Assembly (NCBI RefSeq): GCF_000764305.2
Contig: NW_025943934.1
Location: 124,001-188,000 of the forward strand
Source: Hyalella azteca
Taxonomy: Eukaryota > Arthropoda > Malacostraca > Amphipoda > Hyalellidae
Length of the DNA: 64,000 nucleotides
Direction: 5' to 3'
This document shows positions 1 to 10,676 of this stretch, one piece after another. The notes under the pieces were generated by a model, which was not told the origin of the DNA, ran no database searches, and saw only the letters and a list, made by a program, of their open reading frames with translations. The translations under genes were made by a program, and so were the position numbers. How positions within the stretch are numbered: the first letter of the stretch is position 1; the number at the start of each line of letters is the position of its first letter.

Positions 1-371
1 CGTTATCAAAGTCACTTGTTTCACCACAGAAAATTAAAACTAAACCGAAGTACTCACCTGACGCCGAAGTTAGAAGAATTCATTTCACCACAGTAAATTA
101 AAAGAAACCAAATACTACTCTCACGTAGAAGTTATAAGAAATCATTTCACCACAGTAAATCAAAAGAAAACCGAAAACTCAACTGACGTCGAAGTTAGAA
201 GAAATCACTTCACCACTGCAAATCAAAAGGAAACCAAAAACTCACCTGACACCGAAGTTAGAAGAAATCATTCCACCACAGTAAATTAAAAGAAAACTAA
301 ATACTACTCTCACGTAGAAGTTAGAAGAAATCATTTCACCACAGTAAATCAAAAAGAAACCAAAAACTCAC

Positions 372-404
372 CTGACGTCGAAGTTAGAAGAAATCACTTC
401 ACCA
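372..404 (-). other. Candidate 33-nt microexon 3 in the splice-site array
   Basis: It is preceded by TTTTGATTTGCAG and followed by GTGAGT on the minus strand. It would encode SGEVISSNFDV, is symmetric in phase 2 and has no stop. The intron from microexon 2 would be 153 nt and from microexon 1 219 nt. The near-identical unit at 183-215 keeps the acceptor but has TTGAGT in place of GTGAGT, so its donor is lost. Confidence 0.3.
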
Positions 405-557
405 CTGCAAATCAAAAGGAAACCAAAAACTCACCTGACACCGAAGTTAGAAGAAATCATTTCATCAAAGTAAATTAAAAGGAAACCAAATACTCACCTG
501 ACACCGAAAAAGACATAATTTTTTACCACAGTAAATAAAAAGAAACCAAATACTTAC

Positions 558-593
558 CTGACGTCGAAGTTGAAAGACATAATTTTTTCACCA
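558..593 (-). other. Candidate 36-nt microexon 2 in the splice-site array
   Basis: It has an acceptor-like TTTACAG before it and a GTAAGT donor after it on the minus strand. It would encode SGEKIMSFNFDV in phase 2 and leave phase 2. The gap to microexon 1 is only 30 nt, probably too short for an intron, so the two would be alternatives rather than consecutive exons. Confidence 0.3.
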
Positions 594-623
594 CTGTAAA
601 TCAAAAGAAAACCAAATACTCAC

Positions 624-659
624 CTGACGCCAAAGTTAGAAGACATAATTTTTTCACCA
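624..659 (-). other. Candidate 36-nt microexon 1 in the splice-site array
   Basis: On the minus strand this segment is preceded by a T-rich tract and TTTGCAG and followed by GTGAGT. Joined to the phase-2 exon at 711 it would read SGEKIMSSNFGV and leave the same phase, so inclusion keeps the frame. The intron from the exon at 711 would be 51 nt. There is no expression evidence, and the segment may be only a by-product of the repeat. Confidence 0.35.
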
Positions 660-710
660 CTGCAAATTAAAAGGAAACCACAGCAAATCAAAAGGAAACC
701 AAAAACTCAC

Positions 711-970
711 CTGACGCCGAAGTTAGTAGAAGGTAATCCGACGGGTTCATCAGAAGCGAGGTTGATGGGCCAGGCAATCTGAAGGATGCTCTCCCTGATT
801 AGGGCGTCCCAGCCCGCCGAGCAGTCGATGACGTGCTCGGACCTGACAAGTCTCTTGCGCCTCATCGTCCGCGCCGACACGGGCGGTTGAGGCGCGCTTA
901 TGGACGGGTGGCGCGTGGTCGGAGTGCTGCTCCCGCTGCTGCTTGTGCTTCGGCCCATGCGGGAGTCCAT
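711..970 (-). CDS. Coding exon of an unrecognised gene, partial (continues off the left edge)
   Basis: Read on the minus strand, this frame is open for 86 codons plus two bases and ends at a textbook donor, GTCAG|GTGAGT, at 711/710. Codon third positions are overwhelmingly C or G (runs such as AGC, GTC, ATC, GAC, AAC) inside AT-rich DNA, the best coding signal in the left half. The chosen start at 970 has a strong Kozak context (CGCGCCATGG). An ATG seven codons upstream, at 991, is in a weaker context and lies in a sequence repeated upstream. The predicted N-terminus is Ser/Thr/Pro-rich and disordered (residues 1-30), then basic (an RRKR motif near residue 38), then a more hydrophobic stretch with WDALIRES and ILQIAWPINLA. 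I do not recognise the family. Phase at the donor is 2. Both ends are homologous to flanking tandem arrays. The downstream exons would lie left of the window. Confidence 0.7.
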
Positions 971-983
971 GGCGCGCGTTAAG

Positions 984-1560
984 CTGTTCATTGCACCGAC
1001 ACGAGGATTGTTGATGTGTGCTCAAAATAACACGACACGCGTTTGACGGGTGAGAGTGCGAAGGGTGCGAGTGTGATGGGTGCGAGTGTGATGGGTGGTT
1101 ATGGAGTCGTAAAAACTATGTTAACTATGTTCACAGTACTCATGGCTCCAGTAATGCTGTTCATAGCACCGGCACGAGGATGGTGAAAGTTAAAGTTTTT
1201 TCAAAAAAACACAAGTTTGACGGGTGAGAGTGTGACGGGTGCGAGTGTGATGGGTCGAATGTGACGGACCGTGAGAGTGTGACGAGTGAGAGTGTGACGG
1301 GTGCAAGCGTGAAGGGTGCGAGTGTAATGGGTGCGAGTTTGATGGGTGGTTATGGGGTCGTAAAAACTATGTCTCAGTTCTCATGGCTCCAGTAATGCTG
1401 TTCATTGCACTGTCAAGAGGGTGGTAGAAGTAAAATTTGTTTTCAAAATAACACAAGTTTGACTAGTGCGAGTTTAACGAGTGGTTTTGGGGTCGTGAAA
1501 ACTTTGTTTACAATATGCGTAGCTCCAGTATAGCTGTTCATTGCCCTGTAAAGGGAATGG
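984..1560. repeat. Compound tandem repeat: start-codon block plus 15-bp G-rich repeats
   Basis: A block containing GCTGTTCAT followed by a GC-rich stretch recurs at about 984, 1157, 1398 and 1534. The blocks are separated by variable numbers of a degenerate 15-bp unit, GAGTGTGACGGGTGC, so the period varies from 136 to 241 bp. On the minus strand every block contains ATGAACAGC, the same words that open the coding exon's frame at 991. The three upstream copies give short upstream reading frames that hit stops. The gene's start region was therefore duplicated into its own upstream flank. Confidence 0.85.
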
Positions 1561-3555
1561 TAGGAGAATTTTTTAATTTCAATGAAGTTTGCCAGGATCT
1601 TGGGCCGCCATTAACACAGGCTAAAGAGTTCAGTAAGCCCTCATTAAGATCTTACGTGTGAATGAAACCAGTCGGTGAATGTACTTTGATTGTTCGTGTA
1701 TTGTTCTTCTCACTTCAAAACAATGGTATAACTTATACACTTCATAAGTACATGATTCATTGTCTGTGATGGCTCACAATAAAAAACTAAATTTTCAAAG
1801 ATTCGTTGAATTATTTGTTGGAATGTCGGTGAATATCAAGTCGAGTTATCTAACAACTTTAGTTGAACAAACTGGCACAGTTATCCGAACTTGTAGGTTG
1901 GCGCTATAAACTCCTGCACATATCTAAGAAACTTCAGAGCTTTTTATTGCGCAGCAAGCGTCTCGCATCGAAGTGTGTAAAGGATTGAAAATGAAAGACG
2001 ATCAAAATTTGAAGGAGGCTGATGAGACGAGAATTGAAGTAAGTGCAATGTAAGTTGATAAGAAGAAATCGTTTGAAGACTAAGAAAAAAATGATGTACA
2101 AGCAACAAAGAGTCATGTCATGATGCACAGAAGTCACGAGGACACTGAATATCTTTGAATCAGCAAATGCTTGACATGGTAGAGAATATCTTTATTTGAA
2201 CAAGCTTCGATGCACTTGTTAGTATCACGGACTATTTCGTCTTAAGATCATTATTTGATAGTTACATTAAGACCAATATTCACTTTTCAAAACATTGCAA
2301 ATACATGGATAACCTTGCGCAATTCCGAACGAATTCACTTTCACAAAATTTGAGTTCCAGTTTATCAATTCAAACGAATAAATATTTCGTCGATTCGAGT
2401 ATTTTCAGTGTTTTTCTTGATAATACACAAGATTGCGCTAAAATAATTACATTTTTTCCATTCTCACTCACATAGCGAGTCGTCATCATCAACTTTGCAT
2501 AGATCAGAAGGCGGAATCACAAACTTGGATACAAATACGACTTATTCATTAGTTCCAAATTCGGTCGTCAGATGATGGAAAGATAATTGTAGGAGCTGGC
2601 TGTCCTGACGGTCACACACACACGACCGGTCGGAGACGCTAATCACCTTAATGACTTATAAATAATTTTAGGGCGATTAGTGACGATGAATTAAAAGATA
2701 ATTACTGTATCGCTGGAAAAGTGGGTAACAACTATCTTGAACGACTATCAATTTTCATGTTAAGGATTAGTGATTAAATTAATTCTGCATAAAGCTTGTA
2801 TGTTCAATCAGTAAATGCTCGTAAAGCACGTTATTATACACAGACAAAAAAGCTTATACACAAGATAGGCCAGTTTTTCAAACGTCACACAATAACGTAA
2901 TCAGAAAGGATTCAACTTTCTGTCCCAGCATGCAGGATATTCACAGCAAATAGCAAACACTTTTTTAGAACAGTCAAGAATTTTTAGAACAAAAATTTTT
3001 TTTAGAACAATCAAGAATTTCTAAGAGAATTACATCACTTCACGGCGATTGTGTTTCTTGTACAGTAAATACTTTCTACAATTTCATTTCTTTATACTTT
3101 CTTTTCATTCACGGCTATATAAATAACTGAAATAGGGAAAAATAATTAACATAATTTCAACAATATGAAAGAATTCAATCCAAAAATTATACTCGATTGA
3201 GTAATTCTATAATATACTATATTTAAATATCAGGCCAAACGGAAAATTATCAAAGAAGCGGAGATATGGGCCTTGTCGACAAGAAATTACCGAGATAAGT
3301 CCAACAAATATAGGTAGATAAAAATAAACCCCAAACAATAACTTTAATGACACTTTATTTACCCTACACTCATTACCCTAAAATTCATCGATCAGTGATT
3401 CAATTATAAACCCTAACAAAGTTAAGTTACCATCAATGCTTCTGCCCACGAGTCGCTACAATTGGTTTAATGTTATTCTGGGTCTGCTCGTCCATTCCAT
3501 CGAAATCAGTTTATGGTCAGAATCTCCTTTCCAACTTTAAAGTCGCCTATCCCAG

Positions 3556-3700
3556 TGAAAATTTACAGACGTGGCAGCTTCTGATTTGGATTACCAGAAG
3601 CTGGGGCGACTTTAAATTTTTGTTTGAGTTCTCAGTGAAAATTTACAGACGTGGCAGCTTCTGATTTGGATTACCAGAAGCTGGGGCGACTCCAAATTTT
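3556..3700. repeat. Direct tandem duplication, about 75 bp x 2
   Basis: The block starting CAGTGAAAATTTACAGACGT and ending at GGGGCGACT occurs twice in a row with near identity. Each copy contains an inverted pair GCTTCTG / CAGAAGC. The high identity suggests a recent duplication. Confidence 0.85.
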
Positions 3701-4008
3701 GTTAGGGAAGAAGTGTGAGAAGGGTTGGTCGAGCCTTGTAGAGCTTGATAGTGCTACCCCGAGGCTGCTCTTCGAACCCAGAGCTTATAAGCGTACATGG
3801 AGCGACTGATTTAGTGATTCCCGAATCCTAGGCGACACCTAAGGCAGAGCCGTGCCCGTAACAAAATTTTATTAGGGAACTACAATCTAAAAACATAAAT
3901 CACGTGAAATCTTGTTGGCAGGACGTAAAAACAGCACCTGTGCGACACATTGCAGACTACAAGTGATCTAGTATATGTTACCAAAAGACGCATGATTCTA
4001 TCTAACTC

Positions 4009-4139
4009 TCTGTCTGAAAGCTATTTCATAAAGATTTCAGGTAGCAATTCTATAGTGAGAATCAATTGTTACCTCTGTCTGAAAGCTATTTCATAAAGAT
4101 TTCAGATAGCAATTCTATAGTGAGAAACAATTGTTACCT
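4009..4139. repeat. Direct tandem duplication, 64 bp x 2
   Basis: CTCTGTCTGAAAGCTATTTC through to ACAATTGTTACC is repeated twice with only a few substitutions. Confidence 0.85.
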
Positions 4140-7100
4140 TATTGCCTGCAACTTGTCATCGTTAAAGTATTTCAACATTGCAATACGTACCTCAATTAGT
4201 ACCAAATAGAAAAGGTCAAGATTTTGACGGAATATCATCCAACAACAAAGACACATTCAACAGATGTAAAATGAACACTGATAATAAATGCCGGCCCGAT
4301 ATATAAGCAACCCTGGCCAATAATGCTAGTGTAATGTGTGTGTTTTAATATACCCCATGTGGTGTATTCTAATAGCAGTTGATGGTCCATCGCCTGCACA
4401 AAATACGAGGCTTCCTTCTAAGCGAGGTGTTCTAAGTCCTAAGCTTCCATCAACTCCCGCACAGTGCTGGATTCGTCATGCGAAATTAAGAATTTTATAA
4501 AAGCGAATTAAAACTTGGTACGTACCTTCCAGAACCCTAATTTATGATCATTATTGAAATTTCTTGCGCTGCTTCAATTATTTCATTCACTAATTATGAC
4601 AAAATATTTTAAAACGTAATCGTACAATTTACAGAAACAAAAGCCAAAAATTTTTTATTCCCAACTCACTATTACGGGTATGGTGTAAGGTTAGTGAAAA
4701 ATAACAGAGGATTGACTACCTGTATAACGAACTTCTGGCCGATTAATGATGATGCAAGAACAAAATTACTTGCAAATAAGCGAAGAGTGTAGAAGTTATT
4801 CCAATGCAGGATGATGTAAGAATTGATGAACGCAAGTCGTACTGAGAGAAGTACGGTCATTTGCTGTACACTGTATAGTCATGAAGTCAAATACGCGATG
4901 GAATACGAGATGGAATATAGTACGAGATGGATTAGGTGTATGCATCTGCAGTTGGAGCAAAAATTTTCTGGAAGGAAGCCACGTAAAATTAGTGTACGAT
5001 TCAAATCAGGGCACAATCCAGCTGTAATCACTATATTGCAATCGTGTTGGAGGCAGGTCATATCGAAAATTAGATTATCACAGTAAGCAATCTCTTAGTG
5101 TGTTTACAAATTGATCAAATTAACTGAATAGCTTTATTTAAACTGCCTCTATAATCAATTTGAGGATTGGTAATTATCTGTTACTTACTCGTGCTCTATG
5201 TTACAACATAGCGCATATGAAATCGTGGCCTTTGTTATAAATAGAATCCATCAATAATCGCAACAGAAATAATTTTCAATGGCAAGACCAGCTATGATTC
5301 TGAGTTTATTTGCACCACATGCACCCCCCTTCACTGCGGCACAACAAAAGGCTCGAGTTCAAGTTATAGTCCAGGAACCACATATTTCATGCTATACGCA
5401 TAAACTGCCCATGTCGTAATGCCATAAAGCTAACAGACTACAGCGTTTGTCAGGCAAATGAGCAAACGGGTAAGGTTGTGCTGCAGGCCGAGCAATATTT
5501 CAAGGTATACATGACTTTAAAAATTTAGGGCCCACTAATGATCAGACATGGCGCTCGGAATGCATGCCTCCCTCTGGTCCCAATTAACAGGATCCCCACG
5601 GAAAACCTGGAAATTTCGAAAGCCGGAATTTGAGGGAGAAAATTTTTAGAATGAATATGTAACTAAGGAATTCTTGTCTTTCAAGAACAGATATGGAATT
5701 TATTTATCGTACAACGTAGTTGGTAATAAAATGAAACTTTTTTCATCTGATAATATTAGAAGTACTATAGAATCAAAATAAAACCATAAAACGAAACATA
5801 CACGGAAAAATTCCACAATTTAAACGGAAAGAAATAGTAAATTCAAAATATTCAATCGAAATATTCTCAAACATTATTCCTTTATTAGAGGTTATCTCGT
5901 GAAATGTAGAGTCCACGCAACTTGCTGAAGAAAATGTACGTGCGTAGAAAATCGATGCATAGTATTGTATTATTAATATTCGTTAGCGAAGGATTTGAAT
6001 GCGTGAATATTAGTTCTGCTTTCGCATTGAAATCGGTTTCTTCTATACAAACAATATACGATGGTATAAATGGTAACATAAACTCATTATTGTAATAAAG
6101 GTGTAACTGAAACAAAAATGATCTCATTCGAACATAGAACACGACATTATATCAGGCGTGTCATCAATCATCATAGGCAGATGAATTTTCAGGGCTAAAA
6201 GATACGTATTAAAATTACCTTCTTACCCGAGAGCCAAAGCCAAACTACAAATCAGCAGGCTCACTAAATTGACCACAGGTGAATTGTACACATGCAAAAC
6301 GGACGCTCCAGGCGAATAGAATACCTGAGAAGTGTATCTGAGAACTGGAAATTTGACGCATTTTCACACAACAATAATAATAATAATTAATTATTCACTA
6401 TTACTTATATATAATTCATGATACATCTTTTAGCGAGCACGATTTATTGGTGTCTTGGGTGTGATAAAAATTTCTATCGGTCTTTTTATTACCGGCCAGA
6501 TCTATTTTCAATATGCTTCCAAAATTTAATATGAATTGACAGCATGTTAACAACCTAAAAAAACTCAATTGAGAAAACTATTAAAATAAAAAGCCTCATT
6601 CTTTTTTAATCGCGTCCAGAGCGAAAAAACCATAAAAAATATATATTTGCTATTCCATTAATTCTTAATTTCCCCAAAATTCAGGCAGCTATATTGTATC
6701 TTTCGATCTCACTCCGCTGCTGCGTTTTCCTTGGTATACACCTAGCTGTTCCATCCGCAACCTGAGAATCTCTCAGTTTTTTCTTTCGTCCAATATTCAC
6801 CTTTGTTTTCTTTCCGTCTTAAAAGTGGCAGCACTTTGGTAAACTACAGCAGCTTCCTTTGTTCCTCATCCAGCATCCTCCTGAGAGAAGTTCGTTCCTT
6901 GATATTTTCTGAAGAAATCCCTGGACAGCGTCCGATAAAAGGGCAGGAGAGCTAGTCGCCATCTGCAGCAGCTGGCGAAGCCTCGCACGCGCCCTTATGA
7001 TCAAGTCTTGGGTTATTGTTCTCTTAATACAAGTCAAGGATATATTATGATGTTATGACGGTTAGATGTAGGTAATTATCATACGTTTTACATAAGCTAC

Positions 7101-8016
7101 GTTCCTCTCACATACGTCTTAGTGTTATCAGAAGACGATGTCAATGTTTTAAAACGCGAGAGAAATAAGAATTTTGCAGAACTATGGCAGATAGTTTCTC
7201 AGGACTTAAGTTTTTAATTTAGAAATTGTTTTTTCCTCTCTTTTCGAAAAATTGAATTATGCTTACCCGTAACAGGCAATGAAGGAGGACCGATACCATC
7301 AAATTTAATTCTCGTCACGTCTAATGTCTTAAATCAAATTCAGGGTACGAAAGTTCTACAATCAATGCAACCTTTGCATTGATTTTAGACTGCAATTACG
7401 CCCCAGAAAATGTGCTATGCTAATTGTGATTCATTACCAGCACCGTGTCGTGGTCAATTAAGCGTTAAAGTTTTGTGTTGACGCCGTGCGTCAGGTTTAT
7501 GTTGATGTTTTAGAGTTCAAAGCCAGATTTAGTAACATGTGTAAAGCCGAAATCACTCACAATTTGGAGAAAATCACTCACTCACAGGAGTAAAATCTAA
7601 ATGGACTATCGTTTGAGCAATTACTGTCTCCTTAGGGACTTTGAAAATCGGACCAGATTATGTTTACTGACAAACTTCACCGCGAAGAGTCCCAAAATTC
7701 TTGAGCTTTTGCGTTCATATGATTACGTCGAAACTTGTCATACTCATAAGTTGGATTTTCCTGGAACCGTCATATATTAGGACGTAATCGAAGCTAAGAC
7801 CATTAATAATTCATGTTACCCATGAGAATATCTCGAGCTATTGATTGAGGGTTACGTTGATAGATGTACAGTGTACACACGAGTGGATACAATTTGGCTG
7901 GGTTAGTGAAAATTATCCGGAAAAACCTTGTTGACTTCATGCCATCATCTAAAATTACAGTTACATTTGTTCGGCTTAGGGTTTTAGGTCGACGAGTTAC
8001 TCAACGCACGAGATAA

Positions 8017-8588
8017 GGTCTCTTGTACTTATACCTGCCAGTGCAGGTATAAGTACTTTGGTCCCTTGTACTTATACCTGCCAGTGCAGGTATAAGTACT
8101 TTGGTCCCTTGTACTTATACCTGCTGGTGCAGGTATAAGTACTTAGGTCCCTTGTACTTATACCTGCTGGTGCAGGTATAAGTACAGGGTGCGGCGCGGG
8201 AACTTACTTATTTGAATTGCGCGCCACGTGGCGGCCATTAGTCCTAGGAAGGTGGCGCCATGCGCAATATGGTGCGCGGGCTATGAAGTTTTTCGTCCAC
8301 TCAGTTCAGTTGCGACCATGCAGTGGTCGAGAGAGGAGCGCGCGTTCGCAGTCTCTAGAACAGCATGGAGGTCACCTACAAGATGTAATATTCAAGAATT
8401 AAACTTGTAAGTAAACCCAACGAAACTTTAAATGTAGCTCTTTGTAAAAAAGAAAGAATTAAAACGCTATCTTTAATACTTTTTACTTTGTGATTTTTTT
8501 AAAAGAGTAAGTTCCCACGCCGCACCCTGTACTTAGGTCCCTTGTACTTATACCTGCTAGTGCAGGTAGAATTCGGTCCCTTGTAATT
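8017..8588. repeat. 43-bp palindromic minisatellite, interrupted by a MITE
   Basis: Four units with a 43-bp period start at 8025, 8068, 8111 and 8154. Each contains a hairpin of two 14-bp arms, GTACTTATACCTGC and GCAGGTATAAGTAC, around a four-base loop (CAGT or TGGT), followed by TTGGTCCCTT or TTAGGTCCCTT. A fifth, decayed unit resumes at 8530 after the inserted element at 8185-8529. Each unit could extrude a cruciform. Confidence 0.9.
8185..8529 (+). mobile_element. 345-bp Tc1/mariner-superfamily MITE with transposase start remnant
   Basis: The ends are 24-bp terminal inverted repeats beginning CAGGGTGCGGCG, with one mismatch, directly bounded by TA on both sides (8183-8184 and 8530-8531). 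Removing the element and one TA restores the GTATAAGTACTTAGG sequence of neighbouring minisatellite units, so the insertion point is exact. Inside, an ATG at about 8318 begins MQWSREERAFAV, which resembles the N-terminal helix-turn-helix (DUF4817-like) start of Tc1/mariner-type transposases of arthropods. The frame then breaks off after about 15 residues, as expected for an internal-deletion derivative that needs a full-length partner to move. Confidence 0.85.
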
Positions 8589-9571
8589 ACACCATGCAGG
8601 CAATGTGCTTGTTGTGAAACATCAGAGGTAGAGGAGGGCTTATGTATATAGAGAAGAGGAGCAGCAGACATCGACCTCTTAGGAAGCTCGCCGTGCTCCG
8701 GTACATGAGCTTTAGCTTCAGAGCGACGCGTTGCAGGCTGACCAGCCAGCGTCACGCATAGAACATTTCCCGTCGTCCTCCAATGAGTGTGTTCATGGAA
8801 TATGAACTTTGTAACGGTTATAGCCTCACATGTCACATTTGCGAAATTGATAAAATGGGACAAATATGTAAAATAGAGTTCAGTATAAATGCTTGAGGTT
8901 TCACCAAAAAGCATTGAATATAATGGTACGAAGGAAAATATTCTAGTAACGCTTCGAGTAATTCAGAATACGTTACGATAGAAAAGATAAAAGTAACCGA
9001 GTGATGCAAGACTAGATATGTGCAAGTATTTGATGATCAGTTAAGTGACATAAATTATTATTTTCAATTTCTGTCGTCTACATTTTTCAACATATTTCAC
9101 CATAAAATATTCATTGAAAGTATGGTAATGTTCTTGGCATTTTCTTTGCCTTCAAATTCCTGGTTAATTGCGTTTATAGATATAGAATGGCCAACTCCAT
9201 TTAAACCTAGTGAACATCCAGATTCTTCTAGTTTCAAAGAGCTCCCATTGTTATTATGAAATATACATTTTTTTATATAGGGGGTTAGACGCGACAGCAG
9301 GTAATACATGTAGTAGGTCAAAGATTGTGGTCACGCCAATCAACACAAAATTAGTATGCGTACTTTCAAATATATTTCCTTCTGATCAAATTTCTAATTT
9401 AATATTTTGTGAAGAAAATTTTCTGCTCAATTAAACATATTGTACCTTTGATATCTCATTAGCGAAGCGAGTAATTAATTTTGAAGCAATACAATTTGAA
9501 AATTTTCAATTTGAAGTAAATTACGAAGCGATTTTGAAACACTACAGTTGATTCAAAATCAAATAGACGGC
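8589..9571. other. Intergenic; one long minus-strand frame of doubtful meaning
   Basis: A minus-strand frame of 143 codons (8483-8914) crosses the right end of the MITE and the palindromic repeat. Part of it is locally GC-rich (about 8630-8780), but no domain, splice structure or codon bias supports a gene. Nothing else was recognised. Confidence 0.5.
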
Positions 9572-9945
9572 CTCGTCTTACCTTGATGGAAATTGTCTCA
9601 AGGGTCAACTCAATCATCACTCCGAAAATTCAAGAATGAGTATGTTAGGTATGAGGTTTAAATACTCGTCATTTCTTGATGAAAATTGTCTCAAGGTTCA
9701 ACTCAATCATCATTCCGAAAATTCAAGAATGAGTATGTTAGGTATGAGGTTTAAATACTAGTCTTTTCTTGATGGAAATTGTCTCAAGGTTCAGCTCAAT
9801 CATCATTCCGAAAATTCCAGAATGAGTATGTTGGGTATGAGGTTTAAATACTCGTCTTTTCTTGATAGAAATTGTCAAGGTTCAGCTCCATCATCATCCC
9901 GAAAATTCCAGAATGAGTCTCTTAGATATGAGGTTTCCTGGCGCA
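9572..9945. repeat. 92-93-bp minisatellite, 4 units
   Basis: Units begin TTGATGGAAATTGTCTCAAG at 9583, 9676, 9769 and 9861 and contain GAATGAGTATGTTAGGTATG. Identity is high, and the last unit is truncated. Confidence 0.9.
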
Positions 9946-10326
9946 TTTATAAACACGGAAGCGTTCGTAGCGTCTCACGCGCCCACTAACGCCGGAGCCG
10001 AGACCAAAAAGAAAATCTTGCACATTTTTGCGCCGTAAGGCAAAGGAAGTATTGCGTGCCTGTAGGCCTGGTGACGACACCGGTGTGATAATACAGACAC
10101 AAAGAAATGGAAATTAAAGTTCCGAGTAGTTCTGCATTTTCCCCGCATGTATTTACACATACTTTGAATCAGAATTTTCCTCTCTCTGAAATTATTTGCT
10201 GTAGTTTGGTTTGAGTTTGAGCAGCATGTGCTGAATTTCTGTCAAAAAGTCCTTGAAACATTTTTTCAGCCTCACGGTGAGACGAGTGAACGCCCCTTAC
10301 CAATAAAAAATAACGTGAAATAAATA

Positions 10327-10676
10327 TATTTAAAAGTCGCCTAACTGCAATGCCTAAAAAAGTAAACAGATAAGACCAAGAACTAGTAGACTCCTAATCA
10401 CCTACAAACAAATACTAGCAGATAGAAGCAATGTTACAACCTCCAGCACCAAATCCTGAAGGTAAAAACAAGCGTTGGTTTATCGGCCACGCACCACTCG
10501 TATTTAAAAGTCAGCTAACTGCAACGCCTAAGAAAGTAAACAGATAAAACCAAGAACTAGTAGACTCGTAATCACCTACAAACAAATACTATCAAAGAGA
10601 AGCAATGTTATAACCTCCAGCACCAAATCCTGAAGGTAAAAACAAGCGTTGGTTTATCGGCCACGCACCACTCGTA
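10327..10676. repeat. 174-bp tandem duplication, 2 units
   Basis: TATTTAAAAGTC...CTAACTGCAA through GGCCACGCACCACTCGTA occurs at 10327 and again at 10501 with few differences. Confidence 0.9.

Larger units (their letters stand above)
1..710 (-). repeat. 62-63-bp minisatellite carrying repeated splice sites
   Basis: About eleven degenerate units of 60-63 bp lie in what should be the first intron of the minus-strand gene. On the minus strand each unit reads roughly: pyrimidine-rich tract, TTTGCAG or TTTACTG, TGGTGAA, TTTCTTCTAACTTCGRCGTCAG-like segment, then GTGAGT. Eight donors of the form CAG|GTGAGT or CAG|GTAAGT are intact counting the exon's own (near 51, 240, 366, 429, 492, 552, 618 and 705). 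Four units keep a CAG acceptor (near 216, 405, 594 and 660); most others have CTG instead. A higher-order period of 189 bp (three units) is visible: the variant with CTCACGTAGAAG at about 112 recurs at about 301. The exon's own last codons match the unit, so the array seems to have grown from the exon/intron junction. Confidence 0.9.
1561..8016. other. Gene-poor AT-rich DNA with two short tandem duplications
   Basis: No convincing coding exon was seen. A segment of roughly 75 bp is duplicated at 3556-3700 and contains its own hairpin, GCTTCTG...CAGAAGC. A 64-bp segment is duplicated at 4009-4139. A minus-strand open frame at 6819-7037 (72 codons) is locally GC-richer but has no recognisable domain or clear splice sites. 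(AAT)n and poly-A tracts are scattered. Confidence 0.6.

Noticed and set aside
8017..8190. CRISPR-like array of palindromic repeats
   Set aside because: The repeats are contiguous minisatellite units without unique spacers, in a eukaryotic context.
8483..8914. 143-codon minus frame
   Set aside because: It runs across the MITE end and palindromic repeat, so it is assembled from non-genic pieces.
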